Of a stretch of DNA of 34,405 nucleotides, positions 16,211 to 23,557 are shown piece by piece. This DNA is from an uncultured Coriobacteriaceae bacterium (GTDB lineage: Bacteria > Actinomycetota > Coriobacteriia > Coriobacteriales > Atopobiaceae): assembly GCA_902803315.1 (NCBI GenBank), contig CADCPM010000076.1, forward strand, positions 1 to 34,405. The letters are read 5' to 3'. A program made the position numbers and the translations under genes. Position 1 is the first letter of the stretch, and each line of letters opens with the position of its first letter. The notes beneath the pieces were generated by a model. That model was given only the letters and a program-made list of their open reading frames with translations. It had not been told where the DNA came from and ran no database searches.

Positions 16211-17704
16211 CGGTTTTGAGTTCACCCGTTGGCGCCCCGCCCACCGGTACAACCGCTCGAAGTGCGCGAGAATTTCGGTAAGACAGCGTCGGGCAACATC
16301 AAGGCCGCGTTCAAGCAGATGCAGGACGAGGACGTTAAGGAGCACGAGGGCGTTAAGGAGCTGAAGAACACAAACAAGGTCCTTGGGGCATTTGGCACGC
16401 TGACCACCACCACGCTTGGCACCTACATCGGGTATGTGGTCGCCGCCGTTTGGTCGATCAACGACCCCGGAGGCCAAAGTTCCCACAGACCTCATCAGCC
16501 GCACGCTCAAGCTCACGTTCAACCAACTGGGCATCAAATACACAGACGCGGAAGTTTTTGAAGCTTCCAGCGCAATCGGCAAATTGGCGTATGGCTTCTA
16601 CGACAAGGAGCAGAGCATCGCGAAGTTCTGCTTCTTCCACGCGCTCACCATGTACAAGGCGGGCGGCTCCATTCCGCAGTCGCACTGGCCCGAACAGTCG
16701 CTGGCGTGGTTCGCGCAGTGCAAGCCAAGCTCGTCCACCACAAACCCAAGGATGAGGTTGAAAAGAAGAACAACGCAAACAAAGGGCTGACCGCACAAGC
16801 TGCTTCAGACGATGGCACCACGCTGCACGCGGAGGAAGCAACGACCTTACACGATGTGCATGCCTACTTTGACGAGAATCCGGACGCTCTGTACGAACAG
16901 GGCGAACGCGCCAACGGCGAGATTCTGGGCGTCGTGGACATGCCAGACAATTACTACGACGAGAGCATAATTGTGACCAGCTGGAACCTGTACAGCTTTG
17001 AGGACTTCTTCGGCGGCAAGGGACCTCTCAAAACCGTTCCGGCAGACTACAAGTTGACTGCTTCCGATCCGGAATACATCATTCTGACTCCCAACGTCGA
17101 GAACGTTCCCTCCAAGCACGTAAAGCTCTGGCTCAACAAGGCGATGACCGGCTTCGACAAGGACGTCCTCATAGGCGAGTTTGACGTGTACGACGGCGGC
17201 TACTACTACATCGCCAAGACGCCCCTGCCCGATGGCGTAAGCGACGAGGGATTTGACGTCCTGTATTACGGCGACAACCCGAATCTCGTAAACAAGGAGG
17301 GCGTGACCCTGCAGGGCTGGAAAACCGAGCCCGATGGATTAGGAGAATGGGTTGTGACTGGCGAGTCGGCCACACTTTCGGACCTCAACTTGGGCAGCCG
17401 TGGAGAGTACTCGCAAGACCTTCAGCAGCTTGCGGACCTCCAGACCAAGGAATCTCCGGAATACCAAGATGATAACGTCGACACGAGCGCCTCGGACAAG
17501 CGCGAGGCGGAGCTGGAAGACAAGTACACCGCACACCTCTATGCGCAGTGGGAGACGCCCGCCGCGCAGTCCACCACGCAAACCACCACTCGTGGCCAGA
17601 CCCCTCGCACTGGCGACTCTCAGACGATGCTACAGACCGCTGCGTTTGTCGTGGCTGCCGCTGCCGTGTCCTTCATCGCCGCACACCGCCTCCGCAAAGA
17701 CTAG
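16211..17704 (+). pseudogene. Decayed wall-anchored surface protein (InlB-B-like repeat)
   Basis: Reading continues sensibly through three frame segments: about 16211-16467 (KTASGNIKAAFKQMQDEDVKEHE), about 16467-16700 (EAKVPTDLISRTLKLTFNQLGIKY) and about 16706-17704. This implies two frameshifts. No signal peptide remains, so the 5' end is lost as well. The last segment has an InlB-B-like module ending in HLYAQWE. It then has a sorting-signal-like tail: TPRTGD (where LPxTG is expected), a hydrophobic helix and the basic end RLRKD. The final 332 codons from GTG 16706 are open, but a product would lack a signal for export. Function was probably adhesion or host/plant-surface contact. Confidence 0.75.
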
Positions 17705-17735
17705 CAACGGACAGTTCGTTTAATATCTATTCGGA

Positions 17736-17772
17736 AAAACCCACCAAGGGAATGAGTCACTTGTTGGGTTTT
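17736..17772 (+). terminator. Terminator-like hairpin, diverged REP-1
   Basis: AAAACCCA, C, CAAG pairs with CTTG, T, TGGGTTTT around an 11-nt loop (GGAATGAGTCA). Loop length and inner stem match REP-1 (CAAG, GGGACAGGTCA, CTTG), but the outer stem differs. It lies 31 bp after the pseudogene stop and could terminate its transcript. It precedes the STAS-kinase gene. Confidence 0.5.
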
Positions 17773-17795
17773 GCCATGTGTAGGAGGCACGAACG

Positions 17796-18980
17796 ATGCG
17801 ATACGAAAGAAATGACGATACCGTCACCTGCTGGCTCGAGGGACGAATCACGTCCAACACCGCAGCGGACTTCGAGCAGGAAATCCGCGATGCCATAAGC
17901 GCAACCGCGGTGTCGCGCGTTGTCCTGGACGCCACCGATCTTGTCTACATCTCGAGCGCGGGACTGCGCGTCATCATTCGACTGCTCAAGTCGTGCGAAA
18001 GCGTTATGGTAGTCAACGCCAGCAGCGAGGTATACGACGTCTTTTCCCTAACAGGGATCACCGAGCTCATGGAAGTTCGTCGCGCCCCGCACCAGATCGA
18101 CATCTCTGGCATGAGGCAGATAGGCGCAGGTGCGTGCGGCAGGGTCTATCGCATGGACGCCGAGCGCGTGGTAAAGGTATACAACCAGGCTTCCTTTACG
18201 CCCGATCGCGTGGAACGCGAGCGACAGATAGCGCGGCAGGCTTTTATCCAGGGCATACCCTCCGCTATCCCCTTCCAGACGGTGCGTGCGGGAGAAGAGC
18301 TTGGCCTCGTGTACGAGCTCGTTGACGCACGCAACATAGGCGAGGTGGTTTCGGCCGACCCCGAATCGTGCGAGGAGTGGGCACGCCGTATGGCAGCGCT
18401 GGGGCGTCAACTGCACACGACCGAGTTCAAAGAGGGTTTGCTGCCCGACGCGCGCAGAATCTATCGCAACTGGACGGACCGCTTGGAGGGCATTGGCATC
18501 TATGCGAACGAGACCATCGCCGCGCTTAGGGACTTCGTTGAGTCCATTCCCGTCGCGCACACGTTTGTGCATGGCGACTTTCATCCCGCAAACGTTATGG
18601 TTATGCCGGACGGAGAACTGCTGCTCATAGACATGGGCGACGCCTCGGAGGGCCATCCCGGGATGGACATGGCAGGTACGTATCACGTCGTGCGGGTAGC
18701 GGCCAAGAGAAACGACGGTGCCCAGCGCTTTTGCAGCATGCCCGGCGATTTGCTCGACAAGTTCTGGAACGTCTTCTTGCGCACTTACTACGACGTGGAC
18801 GACGACGCATCGGTGGCGGAGCTGGAGCGAAGCCTCGCCCTTGCCGCCATGCCACGCAGCATGGGTACCAACGCGTTTTCCAAGTTCATCGGCGAGGAAG
18901 ACCGCACGCGCGTTGCCGCCGAGCTGGAACGTCGGTTCCTCGCAGGTCGCGACTCCGTTCGCTGGGACCTCCTCGGCTAG
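17796..18980 (+). CDS. STAS domain fused to an APH/TIGR02172-like kinase
   Basis: This 394-residue cytoplasmic protein has two parts. Residues 1-100 are a STAS domain with ATDLVYISSAGLRVII, including the serine used in partner switching. Residues 105-394 are a kinase-fold domain: glycine loop IGAGACGRVYR, lysine in VVKVYN, catalytic loop HGDFHPANVMV and metal-binding IDMGD. The kinase resembles the aminoglycoside-phosphotransferase-type family that I recall as TIGR02172; its substrate is unknown. AGGAGG lies at good spacing before ATG 17796. The paralogous STAS gene at 15830 is on the opposite strand, with the decayed surface gene between. A likely idea is that STAS phosphorylation, controlled by the nearby phosphatase/RsbW-like system, gates the kinase. 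That is inference. Antibiotic resistance is an unlikely role. Confidence 0.85.
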   Translation: MRYERNDDTVTCWLEGRITSNTAADFEQEIRDAISATAVSRVVLDATDLVYISSAGLRVIIRLLKSCESVMVVNASSEVYDVFSLTGITELMEVRRAPHQIDISGMRQIGAGACGRVYRMDAERVVKVYNQASFTPDRVERERQIARQAFIQGIPSAIPFQTVRAGEELGLVYELVDARNIGEVVSADPESCEEWARRMAALGRQLHTTEFKEGLLPDARRIYRNWTDRLEGIGIYANETIAALRDFVESIPVAHTFVHGDFHPANVMVMPDGELLLIDMGDASEGHPGMDMAGTYHVVRVAAKRNDGAQRFCSMPGDLLDKFWNVFLRTYYDVDDDASVAELERSLALAAMPRSMGTNAFSKFIGEEDRTRVAAELERRFLAGRDSVRWDLLG

Positions 18981-19036
18981 AACCCTAACTAAGGGACAGT
19001 CCCCAAGTTGGGGTTCCGCGGAACCCCAACTTGGGG
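18981..19036. repeat. REP-2 palindrome after the STAS-kinase gene
   Basis: AAGGGACAGTCCCC is followed by AAGTTGGGGTTCC, a GC centre, then GGAACCCCAACTT. The inner stem is perfect. It begins directly at the stop codon of the upstream gene and runs straight into a REP-1 unit. Confidence 0.8.
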
Positions 19037-19160
19037 TGACAAGGGGACAAGTCACTTGTCAGCTTTTGCGACGGAAGAGAATCGCAATCACCGACGGTGA
19101 CATGTGACAAGGGGACAGGTCACTTGTCAGCTTTTGCGACGGAAGAGAATCGCAATCACC
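19037..19160 (+). repeat. REP-1 pair with duplicated 3' end of the Cthe_2159-like gene
   Basis: Copies 19037-19092 and 19105-19160 (56 bp, one mismatch) each hold a REP-1 unit followed by the same 30 bases, which encode the last residues of the adjacent gene (VIAILFRRKS). The stop codon of the functional gene lies inside the REP-1 arm (AAAAGCTGAC). The outer copy is a non-coding duplicate. Confidence 0.9.
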
Positions 19161-21532
19161 AGGCCAAATACGAGTACGCCCACGCTCACTCCGCAGATCA
19201 CCAGCGTTTCGGTGGTGTAGGCCTCTTTTGTCGAAGCGTCTGCGTTCGCAGTCGTGGCATCGTCCACCGACTCGGGCGTGTCCTGCTGACTTTCGCGCTC
19301 GCGCTGGTCGTTGGGCTTGTTGTTGCCCTGCTGCATGCCGTCGCTGGGCTGCTGGGCATCGTTGTTCTGCTTGTCTGTGCCCTCAGCCTGCTTGTCGGCA
19401 CCCTCGGTCTGCGCGTCAGGGCGCTGTTTCATGCCACCGCCCTGAGCAAATCCGCCGCCAAACCCACCACTTTGGACGTCTCCCGAGGAGAGCGCCACCT
19501 CACTGAGCGTAACCTCCTCGGCCTCGTTTCCAATAACCACGGTATAGGTCTCGCCCTGCTTCATCTCCGGACAACTCAGATTGACCGAGGTGAAGCTGCA
19601 GGGTACCTCATACGAGAGAAGCGTGTTGCCGGATGCGTCAAGAAGGGCCACGGTGGTGCCTGCCTCGGCGCCAGCGCTATAGCCATACAGAAGCGAGCAC
19701 TGCGTGGAACTTGAGTCAAAACCTTCGGCCATGGACGAAGCGCCGCACGCCACCACGTTGCCGCCAGTGATCTGACAAACGCCACCACTCTCGCTGCCGT
19801 AGTCGATTGCGCTGTTGCTGCCGCTTCCCAAGAGGCTCACGCGAATGGTGCCACCGGTAATAATGAGGTCACCGTTGGAATCCAGGCCATCGGCGTCGCG
19901 ACCGGAGTCATTTACGATGGTTATGGTTCCTCCGCTTACGTGGAGCCATGGGGACTCGGCACTCTGGGATACCGCGCTATTCTGGCCGTCTTCGGCATTA
20001 GAGCTGCTGGACGAGTTCTGTGGGGACGAGCCGTTAGAACCGGATGCAGCACTGCTCCCCGACTCCTGTTTGGCAGATCCGCCCTCCGAATTGGACGATT
20101 GGTTGCCGCTTTCCGGAGGCATCTGGCCCCCTCGGCCTCCGGGACCGCCCTGGCCATCTTGGGGCATCTGGCCATCCTGCGGCATCTGGCCTCCGGGACC
20201 GCCCTGGCCACCTTGCGGCATCTGGCCATCCTGCGGCATCTGGTCGCCGGGACCGCCCTGGGGCATCTGGCCGCTTGGACCACCCTGACCGTCCGCAGGC
20301 TGCGAGGAGCTGTTCTCTCCACTTTGCGCATCGCTCGACTCGTTTGCGGATACGCTAGAGGACGTCCCGCCCCCTTGGTCCGTGCTTTGGCTTGAGGATG
20401 TTCCCTGCGCGCCGCCCTGGCCGCCCATACCGCCGGGACCGCCGCCCTGGCCACCCATGCCGCCGGGACCGCCGCCCATACCGCCACCAGGACCGCCGCC
20501 CATGGCATCTGAGCTCTCGCCCGTGCTGGCGTTAAGTCCGTCGTCGGCCGGGTACACCGTAAGGTCTCCGCCAGTCACGTCAATATAGGGTGCCGAAACT
20601 CCCTCATAACAAGCGTTCACCAGCACCGTGCCGCCCGCTATGGTACAGGTGCCACCGGACTTGATGCCGTGATGTCCCTGCTCTGTGCCGGTCTCTATGG
20701 CTATGTCTCCACCCGCCATAGTAACGTCGCCAGCGGCCACCATGCCCTCATCGGCACACGTAATGTTGATGTCTCCCGACTCGACGTACAGGCAGCCGCC
20801 GTCGTTGTCCACCGCCAGGCCGTCGTCGCCAGCCGTAGCGTCAATCGTGGCGTTACAAATACGCAGGCTGTCGTTGGCGTGCATGCCGTCCTTTGGCGCG
20901 TCCACCACAATCTTGCCGCCCGTCACGACCAAGTCGTCGTTCGCCGACACACCATGCGCATAACCAGCCTTTATGTCAAGCGTACCAGATCCGTTTATGG
21001 TCAGGTCGTCGTGTGAGAATATCGCGCCGTCGGTATTGTCTTCCATGGCGTCCTCGCCCATGGTTTCGCCACACGTAAGCGTGTTGGTGCTGCCATCGGC
21101 CAAGGTAAGGAAGACCTTGTCGGCTTGGTCCACGACGATGCAGGCGTCATCGGCGTTGGAAATGTTAACGCCATCGAGCAGGATCCAAACCTTGGAGTTG
21201 TCGTTTGCATCCACAACGATGCTGCCGTCGTCGAGCGTACCGCTCACAACATAGGTGCCCGACGCACCGATGGTCACGTTGCCGTCCCACACATATACTC
21301 CGTTGCCGGAATAAGACGCGGACTTGCCCTCAAGCTTTATGCTCGTGGCACCGGACGTGTCCCAGCTCCCGTTGAGGTCGTTGTTCGTAAAGTTGCTGTC
21401 GTCGGAATGCGCCTCGGCGTCCGCGTCCACCACCATACGCAGTCCCAGCGCTTCGCCATTCATAAACGCTATGGCAATGGCAACGGTCAGCGCGGTGATC
21501 GCGAGCGCTATGGCATCTAAATGCTTTCGCAT
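19127..21532 (-). CDS. Cthe_2159-like carbohydrate-binding beta-helix surface protein
   Basis: This 801-residue surface protein has a signal or anchor segment at residues 6-24. A repetitive right-handed beta-helix (about 55-335) has repeated GG-x-I/L, DGL and DDGLN turns. A Gly/Pro/Gln/Met/Ser-rich linker fills about 340-525 (GGPGGMGGQGG and QMPQDG units). More helix turns lie at 525-680. A C-terminal membrane helix (about 774-795) ends in RRKS. The helix resembles the DUF4353/Cthe_2159 family, reported to bind cellulose- or pectin-like sugars. Third in an operon after the VTC and DUF4956 genes; the start ATG 21532 follows that stop by nine bases with AAGGAGC at the junction. A CotH kinase gene often found in such clusters is absent. 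The last codon and stop are contributed by a REP-1 unit. Confidence 0.85.
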   Translation of the reverse strand: MRKHLDAIALAITALTVAIAIAFMNGEALGLRMVVDADAEAHSDDSNFTNNDLNGSWDTSGATSIKLEGKSASYSGNGVYVWDGNVTIGASGTYVVSGTLDDGSIVVDANDNSKVWILLDGVNISNADDACIVVDQADKVFLTLADGSTNTLTCGETMGEDAMEDNTDGAIFSHDDLTINGSGTLDIKAGYAHGVSANDDLVVTGGKIVVDAPKDGMHANDSLRICNATIDATAGDDGLAVDNDGGCLYVESGDINITCADEGMVAAGDVTMAGGDIAIETGTEQGHHGIKSGGTCTIAGGTVLVNACYEGVSAPYIDVTGGDLTVYPADDGLNASTGESSDAMGGGPGGGMGGGPGGMGGQGGGPGGMGGQGGAQGTSSSQSTDQGGGTSSSVSANESSDAQSGENSSSQPADGQGGPSGQMPQGGPGDQMPQDGQMPQGGQGGPGGQMPQDGQMPQDGQGGPGGRGGQMPPESGNQSSNSEGGSAKQESGSSAASGSNGSSPQNSSSSSNAEDGQNSAVSQSAESPWLHVSGGTITIVNDSGRDADGLDSNGDLIITGGTIRVSLLGSGSNSAIDYGSESGGVCQITGGNVVACGASSMAEGFDSSSTQCSLLYGYSAGAEAGTTVALLDASGNTLLSYEVPCSFTSVNLSCPEMKQGETYTVVIGNEAEEVTLSEVALSSGDVQSGGFGGGFAQGGGMKQRPDAQTEGADKQAEGTDKQNNDAQQPSDGMQQGNNKPNDQRERESQQDTPESVDDATTANADASTKEAYTTETLVICGVSVGVLVFGLVIAILFRRKS
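20000..20515. repeat. Low-complexity Gly/Pro/Gln linker-coding repeats
   Basis: Short tandem units encode GGPGG, GGQGG and QMPQDG within the surface-protein gene. The repeats are prone to length change by slippage, so linker length probably varies between strains. Confidence 0.7.
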
Positions 21533-21541
21533 AGGGGCTCC

Positions 21542-22213
21542 TTAGCCCATGTAGTCGCCGTTGTAGCTCACCAGCACGGCGCTTTGCACGCCCGGCACAT
21601 CGGAAAGGGCGTTCACGAAATCGGTGTTGTCGTCCTTCAGTCGAACCTCAAGATTGAGCTCAGTCATACCGCGCTCCACGGTCTTGCTCTTTACGGTGTG
21701 CTTCGTCACCACGTTGCCCAGGAACGCGAGCGCATCTCGCTCGCTTTCCTGCCCATTGCAGCGAAGTACCACGATGTAGGGGTTGGTCATGTCCCTGCGG
21801 TTGGCAAAGATGAGGATCACAATGCCCACGAGCACGCTGCCAAACACAGCCAGCGGAATCATGCCGGCAGCCAGCACGATGCCCACGGCGATGGACCAAA
21901 AGAGAAACGCTATGTCCAGCGGTTCCTTGATTGCCGTCCTAAAGCGCACGATGGAGAGCGCGCCCACCATACCAAGCGACAAGACCACGTTGCTCGTTAC
22001 GGCCAATATAACCAGGGTGGTAATCATGGTAAGCGCAACCAGCGTTACGCCAAAGGTGGACGAGTACATAACGCCTGAGTACGTCTTCCTGTATATGAGG
22101 TAGATGAACATGCCTATGCCAAAGGCTATCGCCATCGCCAGGACCATGTCCAACACGCTCACCGCGGTAACGTTTTCCAAAAAGCTCGAATTGAATATGT
22201 CGTTGAAACTCAT
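21542..22213 (-). CDS. DUF4956 family membrane protein
   Basis: This 223-residue protein has about four transmembrane segments in residues 18-150 and a cytoplasmic C-terminal domain. The hallmark of the family, SLGMVGALSIVRFRTAIKEPLDIAFLFWSI, is at about 82-111. The biochemical role is unknown; members sit next to VTC polymerase and CotH or Cthe_2159-like genes. Start ATG 22213 has GAGGAG ten bases upstream. The start lies 95 bp after the VTC gene stop, and the stop is nine bases before the surface-protein gene, which fits an operon. By context it may help export or assemble a surface polymer. Confidence 0.88.
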   Translation of the reverse strand: MSFNDIFNSSFLENVTAVSVLDMVLAMAIAFGIGMFIYLIYRKTYSGVMYSSTFGVTLVALTMITTLVILAVTSNVVLSLGMVGALSIVRFRTAIKEPLDIAFLFWSIAVGIVLAAGMIPLAVFGSVLVGIVILIFANRRDMTNPYIVVLRCNGQESERDALAFLGNVVTKHTVKSKTVERGMTELNLEVRLKDDNTDFVNALSDVPGVQSAVLVSYNGDYMG

Positions 22214-22308
22214 GCTATGAAGCTCCTCACAATAAATCGAATGGTAGGCGGACTGTGGAATACCATTTGGTTTTTATTAATGCCTGCCCCATCCTGGGAC
22301 CAGCGACG

Positions 22309-22992
22309 TTAGCCATATACGCGACACTGCGCATACTTGGAGAAGGCCGTCACGCGACGTCCGGGCGTCTGGACGCAGTCGCGAATGATGGAGGGCAGGT
22401 AGTCGTCCCATTTGACCTCCATCAGGATCGGGGCGTCTCCCACCGGAATCGTCACGCAATCGGGGTTGAGCAGATCGGTGCAGTTGAGGCCGGTCCTTAG
22501 GTTGTAGTCAAACGTCACGCGCACGTTTCCCGGCGCATACACGTAGGGCTCGCGCGTGTATTCCACGATGGTCTTAGGGCGCATGCCCTGGTAGCGCATT
22601 TTGCAATAAAGCTCCTGCACGAGCGGTCGATTGGGATCCATCATCCATCCGTAATCGCCATCGAGCAGCGCCTGCACCTCTTCGGCAGTAAGAAGGGCAC
22701 TGTATTTGGTGCCCAATCCCCCGCGCTTGCTCTTCTTTTCCAGATGTATAAAGGAGGTGTCGCCGTTGTACAGGCGAATGCGGAACTTCTCTCGCATGTT
22801 CACGCCATCGATCTTCTCGCGCAGCGCCCTGTCGGTCGCATTGTCAAAATACAGACTGCGAATGAGGTACTTTCCGCCCTTTGCATGACGGTCCAAGTTC
22901 ATGACGGCCCGCACACGTGCGCGTATGGACAGCAGGTCCACGTAGGCAAGAATGTGCTTCCACTCATGCCTGTAGCGTATGTCTTCAGTCAT
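22309..22992 (-). CDS. VTC-domain polyphosphate polymerase-like protein
   Basis: This 227-residue soluble protein resembles the VTC tunnel-fold domain that makes polyphosphate from ATP in yeast. Conserved charged strands are visible: RYRHEWKH near the start, FRIRLYNGD, HLEKKSKR, VEYTREPYVY and LMEVKWDDYLPS. These supply the Lys/Arg/Glu lining of the tunnel. Bacterial members next to DUF4956 and CotH-type genes are of uncertain substrate. Start ATG 22992 is preceded by GGTGGAAGAA; an in-frame extension to 23130 enters REP-1 repeats and is rejected. It is the first gene of the operon running to 19127. Confidence 0.85.
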   Translation of the reverse strand: MTEDIRYRHEWKHILAYVDLLSIRARVRAVMNLDRHAKGGKYLIRSLYFDNATDRALREKIDGVNMREKFRIRLYNGDTSFIHLEKKSKRGGLGTKYSALLTAEEVQALLDGDYGWMMDPNRPLVQELYCKMRYQGMRPKTIVEYTREPYVYAPGNVRVTFDYNLRTGLNCTDLLNPDCVTIPVGDAPILMEVKWDDYLPSIIRDCVQTPGRRVTAFSKYAQCRVYG

Positions 22993-23010
22993 TTCTTCCA
23001 CCCCCTTCCG

Positions 23011-23027
23011 CTCAACACTATGTTGAG
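23011..23027. promoter_or_regulatory. Perfect inverted repeat upstream of the VTC operon
   Basis: CTCAACA, CTA, TGTTGAG is a perfect 7-bp dyad about 18 bp before the operon's first start codon. It may be a repressor operator or a leader hairpin. Confidence 0.4.
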
Positions 23028-23106
23028 GAGTCTGTGTTTCAAAATGACCGAGACTTGCGGATATGCAGCAAACGACAAAAACGATTAAACGAATCTGAAT
23101 CAAAAC

Positions 23107-23232
23107 CTGACAAGGGGACAAACCTGACAAGGGGACAGGTCACTTGTCAGCTTTTTGCGGGACCCTAACTAGCTGACAAGGGGACAGGTCACTTGTCAGC
23201 TTTTTGTGACAAGGGGACAGGTCACTTGTCAG
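23107..23232 (+). repeat. REP-1 cluster (three full units and one partial)
   Basis: A partial unit starts at about 23107. Full units lie at 23124-23150, 23173-23199 and 23207-23232, each followed by CTTTTTG. A REP-2 fragment (GGGACCCTAACT) lies between the first two. The cluster sits upstream of the VTC operon and downstream of the small CxxC gene. Confidence 0.9.
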
Positions 23233-23240
23233 CTTTTTGC

Positions 23241-23279
23241 GGGACCCCAACTAAGGGACAGCCCCCAAGTTAGGGTCCT
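23241..23279. repeat. REP-2 element supplying a stop codon
   Basis: GGGACCCCAACTAAGGG, ACAGCC, CCCAAGTTAGGGTCC forms an imperfect palindrome. Its distal arm encodes the last residue and the TAA of the small gene 23270-23458. Confidence 0.8.
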
Positions 23280-23458
23280 TTTCTCCGCATCCGGCAGGCG
23301 GGGCAGTTGCACATGTCCACGGAGTCCAGCTTACGCAGGGCGGCGATGCTTTGCGCCCGCGCTTCCTCGCGCGCCTTGGACTCCTCTGCGGCCTTCGCGC
23401 GCGCCGCGAGGTGCTCCGAAAGGGTCATCTTCCTCTTTCCGTCCTTTTGACGGGCCAT
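23270..23458 (-). CDS. Small basic protein with a CxC-x2-C motif
   Basis: This 62-residue protein is of unknown function. It has a Lys/Ala/Glu-rich helical N-terminal part and a C-terminal CNCPACRMRRK that could bind zinc. Start ATG 23458 has GAGGTGGT upstream. Composition and codon use look like the neighbours. The final Pro and stop lie in a REP-2 arm, so the original C terminus may have been different. Confidence 0.55.
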   Translation of the reverse strand: MARQKDGKRKMTLSEHLAARAKAAEESKAREEARAQSIAALRKLDSVDMCNCPACRMRRKGP

Positions 23459-23493
23459 TGTCACCACCTCGCCCCCGTTCGCATACCCTCAGA

Positions 23494-23522
23494 ATACATC
23501 AATGTATCACTCGAGGTATTAT
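23494..23522 (+). promoter_or_regulatory. Operator-like dyad with a -10 hexamer
   Basis: ATACAT, CA, ATGTAT (23494-23507) is a perfect dyad ten bases before TATTAT (23517-23522), a possible -10 for the zinc-ribbon gene. The dyad overlaps the -35 position, where no TTGACA-like hexamer is seen. A regulator could bind there. Confidence 0.3.
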
Positions 23523-23557
23523 GGTAGCCAAACAGCATACGAACGAAGGGGACCGCG

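Noticed and set aside
16706..17704. Intact surface-protein gene starting at GTG 16706
   Set aside because: No signal peptide or RBS; sensible coding continues upstream in other frames, so it is the end of a broken gene.
17796..18980. Aminoglycoside resistance kinase
   Set aside because: The STAS fusion and glycine-loop pattern point to a signalling kinase; only the catalytic loop is shared with resistance enzymes.
20000..20515. Collagen-like structural gene on the plus strand
   Set aside because: Plus-strand open frames there are mirror readings of the Gly/Pro-rich linker of the minus-strand surface protein.
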